Assembly (NCBI RefSeq): GCF_029263665.1
Contig: NZ_JAJUFQ010000008.1
Coordinates: forward strand, 62,001 to 126,000
DNA: 64,000 bases
Direction: 5' to 3'
Origin: Halomonas sp.
GTDB taxonomy: Bacteria > Pseudomonadota > Gammaproteobacteria > Pseudomonadales > Halomonadaceae
Shown: in pieces, positions 51,739-60,080 of the stretch
Numbering within the stretch: position 1 is the stretch's first letter
How the letters are laid out: each line of letters opens with the position of its first letter
Position numbers and translations under genes: made by a program
The notes under the pieces: generated by a model
The model's database searches: none
What the model saw: the letters and a program-made list of their open reading frames with translations, nothing else
Told to the model about the DNA's origin: nothing

Positions 51739-51770
51739 GATTGATAAGCGAATTGATTGATAAGCGAATT
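51739..51770. repeat. Perfect tandem 16-bp repeat upstream of dctP
   Basis: GATTGATAAGCGAATT occurs twice in a row without change. Confidence 0.9.
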
Positions 51771-51833
51771 GGCTGAACAGCGGGTTGGCAGGTCGTTAAG
51801 TAGTGAAGTAGTGAAGGTGTGTTGCAAAGACAG

Positions 51834-51864
51834 GACATGCCGCCCTTATCATGGGCGGCATGTC
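51834..51864 (-). terminator. Terminator of the fds regulator gene
   Basis: A perfect 12-bp stem GACATGCCGCCC/GGGCGGCATGTC (51834-51845 and 51853-51864, loop TTATCAT) directly after the stop of the gene at 51866. On the minus strand CCTGTCTTTGC follows, a weak T-run. Confidence 0.75.
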
Positions 51865-51865
51865 A

Positions 51866-52936
51866 TCATGAACGCGGACTGAGCAGCAGCTCAGTGGTTT
51901 CGATCACCTGGCCGCAGCGGTGGGGGGCATAGCCCGGCAAGGCCGATACGGCTTTCTGGAAGTCTTCACTGCGCAATATCTCCAGCAGGCGCATGAAGCG
52001 AGAGTCGTGCAGGCTGCGTTGCTGGCAGACCAGCAGATAGTTTTCCTGTGCCAGAGGGACGAAATCCAGACCAAAGCGCTGTGCTGCTGCTTCGACACCA
52101 AACCCCGCATCTGCCATGCCTGCTGCCACATATGCCGCGACGGCAGAATGGGTGTATTCCTCGACCTCATAGCCGGAGATGGCATTTGGCCTGATACCTG
52201 CCTCGCTCAGCAGTCCATCCAGCAGTGCTCGGGTGCCAGATGTTGCTTGGCGGTTGATGAAGCGCACTTTTCTTCCGGCCAATGCCGAGAGTCCATCGAC
52301 TCCCAAAGGATTGCCTGGGGCCACCATCAGGCCCTGATGACGCGAAATGAACCCGATGACGCGGTGACTGCGTGGCTTGAGCAAGCCTTGATAGTCACGA
52401 ATGACCTGTTGCCCCACGGGGCCTTGGGGGAGATGGAAACCTGCCAGGTCGCAGGCGCCGCGATTGAGCGTTGCCAGTGCTTCCCGCGGGCTGCAGTACT
52501 GCAGGTCCAGGCTCAATTCCTGAAGATATCTGGGCAACAGCTCAACAGCAAAGCCATGGCTGGCATGGAGTCGCAGGACGGGTTGAACACCTTCAAGTTG
52601 CTGCTGGATAGCCAGGTTGAGTTCCGATCCCAGACTTTCCAGTTGCGGGCCCAGGCGAGCAATCACTCGCTGCTCGGCCCAAAGCAGTTTCTTGCCCAAT
52701 GGGGAAAGCTGTGCGCCCCGCCCACGAGTCAGTTCGACCAGGGATGTGCCAAAGAACTGTTCCCATTTCTTGAGCAGATTCCAGGCATGGCGATAGGAGA
52801 CGCCAGCATCCTCGGCGGCCTGGGTCAGCTTTCCATATCGATGGATGGCCTCGAGCAGGGCGAATAGCGTGGGATCGATCTGGTTGCCGGATTCGTCACT
52901 GAAGTACCAGGCGGGGGTAATCTGAATACGTTTCAT
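51866..52936 (-). CDS. ModE-like / periplasmic-binding-type regulator of formate dehydrogenase genes
   Basis: A 356-residue regulator. The N-terminal part (about residues 20-100) is a ModE/LysR-type winged helix-turn-helix (PTLFALLEAIHRYGKLTQAAEDAGVSYRHAWNLLKKWEQFFGTSLVELTRGRGAQLSP). Residues about 120-345 are a periplasmic-binding-protein-like domain (VLRLHASHGFAVELLPRYLQEL, INRQATSGTRALLDGLL, GYEVEEYTHSAVAAYVAAGMADAGFGVEAAA) of the PBP-like type that can bind an oxyanion. It starts 186 bases from fdsG in the opposite direction, so it likely regulates that operon, perhaps in response to formate, molybdate or tungstate. Confidence 0.85.
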   Translation of the reverse strand: MKRIQITPAWYFSDESGNQIDPTLFALLEAIHRYGKLTQAAEDAGVSYRHAWNLLKKWEQFFGTSLVELTRGRGAQLSPLGKKLLWAEQRVIARLGPQLESLGSELNLAIQQQLEGVQPVLRLHASHGFAVELLPRYLQELSLDLQYCSPREALATLNRGACDLAGFHLPQGPVGQQVIRDYQGLLKPRSHRVIGFISRHQGLMVAPGNPLGVDGLSALAGRKVRFINRQATSGTRALLDGLLSEAGIRPNAISGYEVEEYTHSAVAAYVAAGMADAGFGVEAAAQRFGLDFVPLAQENYLLVCQQRSLHDSRFMRLLEILRSEDFQKAVSALPGYAPHRCGQVIETTELLLSPRS

Positions 52937-52954
52937 ATGAACAAAGTTTCATAT
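52935..52954. promoter_or_regulatory. Inverted repeat at the regulator start (possible operator)
   Basis: ATATGAA-N6-TTCATAT (52935-52941 and 52948-52954) overlaps the regulator's start codon. The 7-N6-7 spacing and TATA-rich arms resemble ModE-type sites. Confidence 0.45.
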
Positions 52955-53065
52955 TTTATGCTTGTTCGCACAATGGTAGCTTTGATCGCACCGTGACGCA
53001 CGTATTTCATAGACCCTTCATGGCTGTTTTATAGCGAACCTGCTGTCGGCATGAATACCAACTCT

Positions 53066-53089
53066 AAATATGAATTGTCGTGCATATTT
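53066..53089. promoter_or_regulatory. Inverted repeat upstream of fdsG (possible operator)
   Basis: AAATATG-N10-CATATTT (53066-53072 and 53083-53089) lies 33-56 bases before fdsG. It shares ATATG/CATAT with the site at 52935, so both may bind the same regulator. Confidence 0.4.
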
Positions 53090-53121
53090 GATACAGCAAG
53101 ATAACAATCAGGGGGAGTGCA

Positions 53122-53616
53122 ATGAGCAAGCCTCGAGAGGGCAGCCCTCAGTCAGTTCAGGCCGAGATAGACGCCCTGAAGCATAAGCCAGGGGCCTTGT
53201 TGCCTATCCTGCACGCCATTCAAGATCGCCTCGGTTTCATCCCCGAAGCGGCAATCGCACAGATCGCTGATGCCCTCGGCCAGACCAAGGCTGAGGTGCA
53301 TGGCGTGATCAGTTTCTATCACCATTTCCGCACGACACCGCCAGGCCGCCATGTGGTGCAGATCTGTCGTGCAGAGGCTTGCCAAGCCGTTGGTGCCCGC
53401 CGTCTGGAAGCGCATGCCAAGGCAAGCCTGGGCATTGATTACCATCACACCACTGCGGATCGCGAGATCACCCTGGAAGCTGTCTACTGCCTCGGCAATT
53501 GTGCCTGCGGACCGTCCGTGAGGGTCGACGATCGAGTGCTGGGCCGAGTGACCCCGGAGCGTTTCGATGCCTTGACCGATGCGTTGCGTACACAGATTCT
53601 GGAGGTGGCCGGATGA
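53122..53616 (+). CDS. fdsG: NAD-dependent formate dehydrogenase gamma subunit FdsG
   Basis: A 164-residue NuoE-like protein with a thioredoxin-fold [2Fe-2S] domain. Residues about 24-45 are GALLPILHAIQDRLGFIPEAAIAQIA, then GVISFYHHFRTTPPGRHVVQICRAEACQAVGA (about 60-90) and VYCLGNCACGPSVRV (about 120-134). The CxxxxC and CxxxC pairs are the cluster ligands. It passes electrons within the formate:NAD+ oxidoreductase. It has a GGGGG ribosome site. Its stop overlaps the fdsB start by ATGA (53613-53616). Confidence 0.95.
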   Translation: MSKPREGSPQSVQAEIDALKHKPGALLPILHAIQDRLGFIPEAAIAQIADALGQTKAEVHGVISFYHHFRTTPPGRHVVQICRAEACQAVGARRLEAHAKASLGIDYHHTTADREITLEAVYCLGNCACGPSVRVDDRVLGRVTPERFDALTDALRTQILEVAG

Positions 53617-55181
53617 GTGTTCATGGCGGTGTTCGTGTCTTCGTCCCTTGCGATACCACGGCCCTTTCCCTGGGTGCCGATGAGGTCGCAGCGCGTCTTG
53701 AGCGAGAGGCACAGGCCCGTGGTCTGTCCATCACTCTGGTGCGTAACGGCTCCCGAGGCGCTGCCTGGCTGGAGCCTCTGGTAGAGGTAGAAACTGCCAA
53801 TGGCCGCATGGCCTATGGGCCGGTCAGCGCGGACGATGTATCTGAACTGCTGGACGCCGGGATGCTGGATGGTCGTGAAGGGCATGCACTGTCCTTGGGG
53901 CCGACGGAGGCGATTGCCTACTTCGCCAAGCAGCAGCGACTCACCTTTGCTCGCATCGGCGTCACCGACCCACTGTCGATTGTCGATTACCTGGCCCATG
54001 ATGGCTTTCGTGGTCTGGAAGCCGCGCTTGCCCGCGAGCCGCGGGAGATCGTCGAAGAGGTCAAGGCGTCGGGACTGCGCGGTCGAGGAGGGGCGGCATT
54101 TCCCACCGGCATCAAGTGGCAGACGGTTCTCGATACTGAGGCGCCGCAGAAATACATCGTATGTAACGCTGACGAGGGCGACTCCGGGACTTTCGCTGAC
54201 CGGCTGGTGATGGAGTGTGATCCCTACATGCTGATTGAGGGCATGACCATTGCCGGGCTCGCGGTAGGCGCGACCCAAGGCTATATCTATCTGCGCTCGG
54301 AATATCCCTTGGCCCAGAAAATCCTGGATACAGCGATAGCGCGTGCCGAAGCTGCGGGCTATCTGGGAGACGATATTCGTCACAGTGGCAAGCGTTTCCA
54401 TCTGGAAGTGCGACTGGGTGCGGGCGCCTATATCTGTGGCGAGGAAACCTCGTTGCTGGAGAGTCTCGAAGGCAAGCGGGGCCTGGTGCGTGCCAAGCCT
54501 CCACTGCCTGCCATCGAAGGGCTGTTTGGCCTTCCCACGGTGGTCAACAATGTGCTGTCGCTGGCTGCCGTGCCCTATATCCTCGCCGAGGGCGGTCAAG
54601 CCTATGCCGATTATGGCATGGGGCGTTCGCGCGGCACGCTGGCGCTGCAACTGGCGGGCAATGTACGGCGCGGTGGTCTGGTCGAGTTGGCCTTTGGTGC
54701 CTCCCTGCAGGAATTAATGGAAGAGTTTGGTGGCGGCACGCTCACAGGTCGGCCGCTGCGGGCTGTACAGGTGGGCGGCCCGCTGGGTGCCTATCTGCCA
54801 GAATCCCAATGGCAACTGCCGCTGGACTACGAAGCCTTCTCGGCGGCAGGAGCTGTACTCGGGCATGGCGGTGTGGTGATGTTTGACGACAGCGTCGACA
54901 TGGCCGAGCAAGCCCGCTTTTCCATGGAGTTCTGCAAAGTGGAGTCCTGCGGCAAGTGTACTCCGTGTCGAATCGGTTCTACCCGTGGGGTGGAGGTCAT
55001 CGACAGCATCCGAGCCGACGAGGACCGGGATGCCAACCTCGTTCTTCTGGAAGATCTCTGCGAGACCATGGTGGATGGTTCCCTGTGTGCCATGGGGGGC
55101 ATGACACCCTTCCCGGTGCAGAGTGCCCTGACGCATTTTTCCGCTGACTTCCGGCGCCCCGCAGATGGAGGCCATTCATGA
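53613..55181 (+). CDS. fdsB: NAD-dependent formate dehydrogenase beta subunit FdsB
   Basis: A 522-residue NuoF-like protein. The N-terminal 110 residues form a thioredoxin-like part. The FMN/NADH domain has LRGRGGAAFPTGIKWQTV (about residues 160-177), NADEGDSGTFADRLVMECDPYMLIEGM (about 190-215) and GAGAYICGEETSLLESLEGKRG (about 270-290). Near the C-terminus ESCGKCTPCRIGSTRG (about 450-465) plus a later cysteine hold a [4Fe-4S] cluster. It reduces NAD+. The start was chosen by the ATGA overlap with fdsG; it overlaps fdsA by ATGA (55178-55181). Confidence 0.95.
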   Translation: MSVHGGVRVFVPCDTTALSLGADEVAARLEREAQARGLSITLVRNGSRGAAWLEPLVEVETANGRMAYGPVSADDVSELLDAGMLDGREGHALSLGPTEAIAYFAKQQRLTFARIGVTDPLSIVDYLAHDGFRGLEAALAREPREIVEEVKASGLRGRGGAAFPTGIKWQTVLDTEAPQKYIVCNADEGDSGTFADRLVMECDPYMLIEGMTIAGLAVGATQGYIYLRSEYPLAQKILDTAIARAEAAGYLGDDIRHSGKRFHLEVRLGAGAYICGEETSLLESLEGKRGLVRAKPPLPAIEGLFGLPTVVNNVLSLAAVPYILAEGGQAYADYGMGRSRGTLALQLAGNVRRGGLVELAFGASLQELMEEFGGGTLTGRPLRAVQVGGPLGAYLPESQWQLPLDYEAFSAAGAVLGHGGVVMFDDSVDMAEQARFSMEFCKVESCGKCTPCRIGSTRGVEVIDSIRADEDRDANLVLLEDLCETMVDGSLCAMGGMTPFPVQSALTHFSADFRRPADGGHS

Positions 55182-58057
55182 TCGAGCATTTTGACCCCCG
55201 ACAGCATGCCCAGGATCTCGGTACACCGGAGCCGCCGCAAGGCCCACCCGTGAGTCTCGAGATCGATGGCATCAATGTCACGGTACCTGCGGGTACATCG
55301 CTATTGCGTGCTGCCTCTCTGGCAGGGATCCAGATTCCCAAGCTGTGTGCCACGGATAGCCTCGATGCTTACGGCTCCTGCCGCCTTTGCGCCGTGCAGG
55401 TGACAGGCAAGCGCGGTTATCCCGCCGCCTGCACGACGCCGGTGGAAGCCGGCATGCAGGTGACGACCCAGAATGAACGCCTGGCCAAGTTGCGTCGCAA
55501 TGTGATGGAGCTGTATATCTCCGACCACCCGCTGGACTGTCTGACGTGCCCGGCTAATGGCGACTGCGAGCTACAGGACATGGCAGGAGCCGTCGGGCTG
55601 CGCGAGGTGCGCTATGGCTTCGAGGGCGAGAACCATCTTCAGGCTGAGCAGGACCATTCCAACCCGTATTTCAGCTTCGATCCCAGCAAGTGCATCGTCT
55701 GTTCGCGCTGTGTGCGTGCCTGTGAAGAGGTCCAGGGTACCTTTGCCCTGACCATCGATGGCCGAGGTTTCGACTCCAAGGTTTCTGTGGGACCGGAGCA
55801 ATCTTTCCTGGCATCCGACTGTGTCTCATGCGGTGCCTGTGTGCAGGCCTGTCCCACCTCCACTTTGATGGAGAAGAGTGTTATCGAGGCAGGGCAGCCT
55901 GAGCACAGCGTTATTACCACCTGTGCCTACTGTGGTGTGGGCTGTTCCTTCGAAGCACAGATGAAGGGCGACCAGCTGGTGCGCATGGTTCCCTACAAGG
56001 GCGGGGATGCCAACCATGGCCATTCCTGCGTCAAGGGGCGCTTTGCCTTCGGCTATGCGACGCATCCGGACCGCTTGACCAGCCCTATGGTGCGGGAGTC
56101 CATCGACCAGCCCTGGCGTCAGGTGAGCTGGCAGGAAGCCATCGAGTTTGCGGCCCAGCGGCTCAAGGCGATTCAGGCCAAGCATGGTCGCGAAAGTATC
56201 GGTGGCATCACTTCCTCGCGCTGCACCAACGAGGAAACCTATCTGGTGCAGAAGCTGGTGCGTGCGGCCTTTGGCAACAACAACACCGACACCTGTGCCC
56301 GAGTTTGCCATTCTCCTACTGGGTATGGCCTCAAGACGACGCTGGGCGAGTCTGCCGGCACTCAGACCTTTGATTCCGTGATGCAGGCCGATACCATCCT
56401 GGTGATCGGTGCCAACCCCACCGATGCCCACCCGGTATTCGGATCGATGATGCGTCGTCGTCTGCGCGAGGGTGCTACGCTGATCGTGGCCGATCCACGC
56501 CGCATCGATCTGCTCAAGACGCCACACCTGCAGGCGGCCCAGCATCTGCCACTGCGCCCGGGAACCAATGTGGCGCTGATCAATGCCTTGGCGCATGTGG
56601 TTGTCACGGAAGGCCTGGAAGATCATGAGTTCATCGCCAAGCGCTGTGACACGGCGGCCTACCAGGCCTGGCGTGATTTCATCAGTGATTCGCGTCACTC
56701 TCCCGAGGCCAGCGAGGCCATCACGGGAGTGGACGCCGAGGCCGTGCGCCGTGCTGCACGCAGCTATGCCACCGTAGGCAATGGCGCCATCTACTACGGC
56801 CTGGGAGTCACCGAACACAGCCAGGGCTCCAGCATGGTCATGGGCATCGCCAACCTGGCCATGGCCACTGGCAACATTGGCCGAGAAGGCGTCGGGGTGA
56901 ACCCGCTGCGTGGCCAGAATAATGTGCAGGGTTCCTGTGACATGGGCTCTTTCCCCCATGAGCTGCCGGGTTATCAGCACGTATCCAATGCGGAAGCGCG
57001 AGGCCGCTTCGAAGCAGCATGGGGGGTCGATCTGGATGATGAGCCAGGCCTGCGCATTCCCAACATGTTCGATGCCGCCATCGAAGGCACCTTCAAGGCA
57101 CTGTATGTGCAGGGTGAGGATATCGCTCAGTCCGATCCCAATACGCAGCATGTCGAGGCGGCGCTGTCTTCCCTGGAATGCCTCATCGTTCAGGATATCT
57201 TCCTCAACGAGACGGCCAAGTACGCGCATGTACTGTTGCCGGGGTCGAGCTTCCTGGAGAAGGATGGCACCTTCACCAATGCCGAACGGCGCATCAACCG
57301 GGTTCGTCAGGTCATGCCACCATTGGCCGACAAGGCCGACTGGGAAGTGACCCAGGAGCTGGCCCAGGCCTTGGGCTATCCGATGAACTATCGCCATCCG
57401 TCCGAGATCATGGATGAGATTGCAAGTCTCACGCCTAGCTTTGCCGGTGTCAGCTATGCGCGGCTTGAAGCCCTGGGTAGTCTGCAATGGCCATGCAATG
57501 TCGAGCATCCCAATGGGACTCCGACCATGCATGAAGTTGATTTCCCCATTGGTCTGGGACGTTTCGCCATCACCGAATATATCGCGACGGAAGAGCGTAC
57601 CAGCCGCCGTTTCCCTCTGTTGCTGACGACCGGGCGGATTCTGTCCCAGTACAACGTTGGTGCCCAGACTCGTCGTACCGACAATCAGCATTGGCACGAT
57701 GAGGATGTGCTGGAGTTGCATCCTTCTGATGCTGAAGTGCGTGGCGTGCGCGACGGTGACTGGCTAGGCATCACCAGCCGGGCCGGGCAGACGGTGCTGA
57801 GAGCTCGAATCAGCGAACGCATGCAGCCAGGGGTGGTGTATACCACCTTCCACCATCCGGGGAGCGGGGCCAACGTCATCACCACCGATAACTCCGACTG
57901 GGCCACCAACTGCCCTGAATACAAGGTCACGGCGGTACAGGTGGAGAAAGTCAGTCAGCCTTCGGCCTGGCAGCAACGCTTCAGCGATTTTGATCGCCAG
58001 CAGCGTCACCATCTGGCATCCGCCCAGCAGGTATCGGGCAAGGCAATATCACCATGA
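55178..58057 (+). CDS. fdsA: NAD-dependent formate dehydrogenase alpha subunit FdsA
   Basis: A 959-residue molybdoenzyme. The N-terminal [2Fe-2S] domain has DAYGSCRLCAVQV (about residues 64-76). The NuoG-like His-Cys [4Fe-4S] site is HPLDCLTCPANGDCELQDMA (about 115-135). Two ferredoxin clusters follow: CIVCSRCVRACEEV and CVSCGACVQACPT (about 172-230). The MGD domain starts with CAYCGVGCSFEAQ (about 249) and has TDTCARVCHSPT (about 371-382) with the metal-ligand cysteine. It oxidises formate to CO2. It is cytoplasmic, without a Tat signal. It overlaps fdhD by ATGA (58054-58057). Confidence 0.96.
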   Translation: MIEHFDPRQHAQDLGTPEPPQGPPVSLEIDGINVTVPAGTSLLRAASLAGIQIPKLCATDSLDAYGSCRLCAVQVTGKRGYPAACTTPVEAGMQVTTQNERLAKLRRNVMELYISDHPLDCLTCPANGDCELQDMAGAVGLREVRYGFEGENHLQAEQDHSNPYFSFDPSKCIVCSRCVRACEEVQGTFALTIDGRGFDSKVSVGPEQSFLASDCVSCGACVQACPTSTLMEKSVIEAGQPEHSVITTCAYCGVGCSFEAQMKGDQLVRMVPYKGGDANHGHSCVKGRFAFGYATHPDRLTSPMVRESIDQPWRQVSWQEAIEFAAQRLKAIQAKHGRESIGGITSSRCTNEETYLVQKLVRAAFGNNNTDTCARVCHSPTGYGLKTTLGESAGTQTFDSVMQADTILVIGANPTDAHPVFGSMMRRRLREGATLIVADPRRIDLLKTPHLQAAQHLPLRPGTNVALINALAHVVVTEGLEDHEFIAKRCDTAAYQAWRDFISDSRHSPEASEAITGVDAEAVRRAARSYATVGNGAIYYGLGVTEHSQGSSMVMGIANLAMATGNIGREGVGVNPLRGQNNVQGSCDMGSFPHELPGYQHVSNAEARGRFEAAWGVDLDDEPGLRIPNMFDAAIEGTFKALYVQGEDIAQSDPNTQHVEAALSSLECLIVQDIFLNETAKYAHVLLPGSSFLEKDGTFTNAERRINRVRQVMPPLADKADWEVTQELAQALGYPMNYRHPSEIMDEIASLTPSFAGVSYARLEALGSLQWPCNVEHPNGTPTMHEVDFPIGLGRFAITEYIATEERTSRRFPLLLTTGRILSQYNVGAQTRRTDNQHWHDEDVLELHPSDAEVRGVRDGDWLGITSRAGQTVLRARISERMQPGVVYTTFHHPGSGANVITTDNSDWATNCPEYKVTAVQVEKVSQPSAWQQRFSDFDRQQRHHLASAQQVSGKAISP

Positions 58058-58869
58058 CCTACCAGCACTATTCGCTAGAAGTGCGTCGCGGGGAACAAGG
58101 GCATATCTCGGCTCAGGCCGAGGATGCCCTGGCCAGTGAAGTGCCCGTGGCCATGATCTACAACGGCATTTCCCATGCGGTGATGATGGCAAGTCCCGCG
58201 GACCTGGAGGACTTTGCTCTGGGCTTCAGCCTGTCCGAGGGCATCCTGATGCATCCTCATGAATGCTACGACCTGGAAGTACAGGAAGAAGCACATGGGA
58301 TTGCAGTGCAGATGAGAATTGCCGGCCAACGGCTTGATGCGCTCAAGCAGCGGCGGCGCAATCTGACGGGGCGTACCGGCTGTGGCCTGTGCGGAACCGA
58401 AGCCCTGGAGCAAGCCATCCGGCCTATTCCCCGGGTCACTGCACCTGCCATTCGCGATAGTGCCATCCAGCATGCCCAGGCGTCTCTGGCCCAGCATCAG
58501 GCATTGCAGGCCATGACTGGCGCTGCGCATGGCGCAGCCTGGTGCAATGCCCAAGGACGCATCGAGCTGGTGCGGGAAGATGTGGGGCGGCACAACGCAT
58601 TGGACAAGCTGATTGGAGCTCTGGCGCGCCGTGGCGAAAGTGTTGCCGAAGGGTTTGTCCTGGTGTCCAGTCGTGCCAGCTATGAAATGGTTCACAAGAG
58701 CGCCAGTGCAGGCATCGGGGCGCTTGTGGCGGTCTCGGCAGCCACGGCCCTGGCCGTGGAACAGGCTCGGGAAGCCAACATGCTGCTGGTGGGGTTCTGC
58801 CGTCCGGGACGTCATCTTGTCTATCATCGTCCTGCGGCCGGCACGTTGTCGGCCATGGCGACGTCTTAG
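58054..58869 (+). CDS. fdhD: FdhD sulfurtransferase accessory protein
   Basis: A 271-residue FdhD-type protein (called FdsC in the Fds operons). The CGLC motif sits in GRTGCGLCGTEALEQAI (about residues 107-122), and VREDVGRHNALDKLIGAL (about 172-189) and SSRASYEMVHKSASAGI (about 208-225) follow. FdhD hands sulfur to the molybdenum site of formate dehydrogenase. Its place between fdsA and fdsD matches known fds operons. Confidence 0.94.
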   Translation: MTYQHYSLEVRRGEQGHISAQAEDALASEVPVAMIYNGISHAVMMASPADLEDFALGFSLSEGILMHPHECYDLEVQEEAHGIAVQMRIAGQRLDALKQRRRNLTGRTGCGLCGTEALEQAIRPIPRVTAPAIRDSAIQHAQASLAQHQALQAMTGAAHGAAWCNAQGRIELVREDVGRHNALDKLIGALARRGESVAEGFVLVSSRASYEMVHKSASAGIGALVAVSAATALAVEQAREANMLLVGFCRPGRHLVYHRPAAGTLSAMATS

Positions 58870-58884
58870 CTGCTTGGAGAGAAA

Positions 58885-59151
58885 ATGTCACACAACCTGT
58901 CACATAACCAGGATGACACTCTGATTCGCATGGTCAATCAGATCGCCACCAATCTGAGCGGTGCCAGCGATGAAGCACAGGTCGTGCAGGGTATTTGCAA
59001 GCACCTGGAAAGCTTCTGGGCGCGTTCCATGAAGCAACGCCTGGTCGCCTGTCTTGATCGAGATGATGCTGAGCTGTCCCCGCTGGCACAGCGTGCTGTG
59101 GTGGAACTGGCCGGTCGCTATCGCAACGGTGCTCAGGACAGCGCCCAGTAA
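58885..59151 (+). CDS. fdsD: Formate dehydrogenase delta subunit FdsD
   Basis: An 88-residue protein with the family pattern LIRMVNQIATNLSGASDEAQVVQGICKHLESFWARSMKQRLVACLDRD (about residues 12-60). FdsD is a small assembly or structural subunit of the formate dehydrogenase. The ATG follows a GGAGAG ribosome site 10 bases after the fdhD stop. It is the last gene of the operon. Confidence 0.9.
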   Translation: MSHNLSHNQDDTLIRMVNQIATNLSGASDEAQVVQGICKHLESFWARSMKQRLVACLDRDDAELSPLAQRAVVELAGRYRNGAQDSAQ

Positions 59152-59178
59152 GCAATTTCTTGCCTTGCCAATGGCTTT

Positions 59179-59206
59179 GGCGGTCTAGCGTGATGCGATG
59201 ACCGCC
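59179..59206. terminator. Possible terminator between fdsD and the DUF2182 gene
   Basis: GGCGGTC/GACCGCC (59179-59185 and 59200-59206) with a 14-base loop lies between convergent stops at 59151 and 59211. No T-run. Confidence 0.4.
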
Positions 59207-59210
59207 GCTC

Positions 59211-60074
59211 TTATTGCCAGGACAAGAGGTGGGTCGGCAGCAGTGGATGGAACAGAAGCACGATGCCGCTGGAGACGAGGATGGCCGCCGTGATGCGCAT
59301 TAGGACGAGGCTTCCCGGTACAAGTTTCTGTGCGAGAACTAGCAGGGCCAGGGCGGCAACCCAGATCAGGTTCATGACTCCGCCGACGAAGAGCAGAAGC
59401 ATCAGCACCCAGCAGCAGCCGAGGCAATAAATGCCGTGCTCCATGCCCATGTGCAGTGCACCCAGGCGGCCTGGACGCATGTGGCGTGGAAGCCACTCAA
59501 TGGGCGAGCGGCATTGCGTGAGACAACGGTCTTTCAGTGGCGTCAATTCATACAGTCCGGCGCCAATGAAGACCAGGCCAGCAAGGAAGGTGCTTGTTGC
59601 TGCCATTTGCATTGATAAAAGGTGTGTATGGGAGAGTAGCGTCTGCACCGCGGCTGCAGCGACGGAGTAGACACCCCAGATAGCGAGATATCCGCCAATG
59701 AAAGCTGCCGTCCTTCCTGAGGTCCCGCGCTGCGTGCGTTTCCGTTCGAGTGCGGCAAACAGGAGAATAGTGGGGGCTGCACTTGGCAGCATCATGCCGG
59801 TCATCATCACTACCCACATCAGCGTGACAAGGGTGAAGTTGACACTGGCATCGGTGAGCGCGGCAGCCCTTGGTCCCATGGTGGTGGCAATGAAGGCCGA
59901 CAGGGAATCGTCGGCCTTCATGCCCATCATGCGTGCGGCTACGCCATCCATCGCCTCCATCTGCAGCGTCAGATGAACCAGGAACAGCCAGGCCAGCAGG
60001 CAAAGCCCGACCACGCTCGCGATGACAAGAATACGGTCGCGAGCGAGGACGAGTTCAAGTGGCGAGGCAACCAT
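59211..60074 (-). CDS. DUF2182 family membrane protein
   Basis: A 287-residue membrane protein with about seven helices. It has MWVVMMTGMMLPSAAPTILLFAAL (about residues 89-112) and GALHMGMEHGIYCLGCCWVLMLLLFVGGVMNLIWVAALALLVLAQKLVP (about 204-252), both DUF2182 landmarks, with histidine and cysteine residues that could bind metal. DUF2182 is found with DUF1326 proteins, as here. Function unknown, metal handling suspected. It follows the DUF1326 gene by six bases. Confidence 0.85.
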   Translation of the reverse strand: MVASPLELVLARDRILVIASVVGLCLLAWLFLVHLTLQMEAMDGVAARMMGMKADDSLSAFIATTMGPRAAALTDASVNFTLVTLMWVVMMTGMMLPSAAPTILLFAALERKRTQRGTSGRTAAFIGGYLAIWGVYSVAAAAVQTLLSHTHLLSMQMAATSTFLAGLVFIGAGLYELTPLKDRCLTQCRSPIEWLPRHMRPGRLGALHMGMEHGIYCLGCCWVLMLLLFVGGVMNLIWVAALALLVLAQKLVPGSLVLMRITAAILVSSGIVLLFHPLLPTHLLSWQ

Positions 60075-60080
60075 GGCGCC

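Larger units (their letters stand above)
51507..51865 (-). promoter_or_regulatory. Upstream region of the TRAP operon
   Basis: This 359-base gap precedes dctP. It is AT-rich (51640-51720) and includes two perfect 16-bp tandem units GATTGATAAGCGAATT (51739-51754 and 51755-51770). At 51834-51864 is a terminator. A binding site for the LacI-type regulator would be expected here but none stands out. Confidence 0.45.

Noticed and set aside
55826..57721. A 631-codon open frame on the minus strand inside fdsA
   Set aside because: It is exactly antisense to a well-supported gene, has no ribosome site or recognisable domain, and reads as low-complexity His/Gln/Gly-rich protein, as expected from antisense of GC-rich codons.
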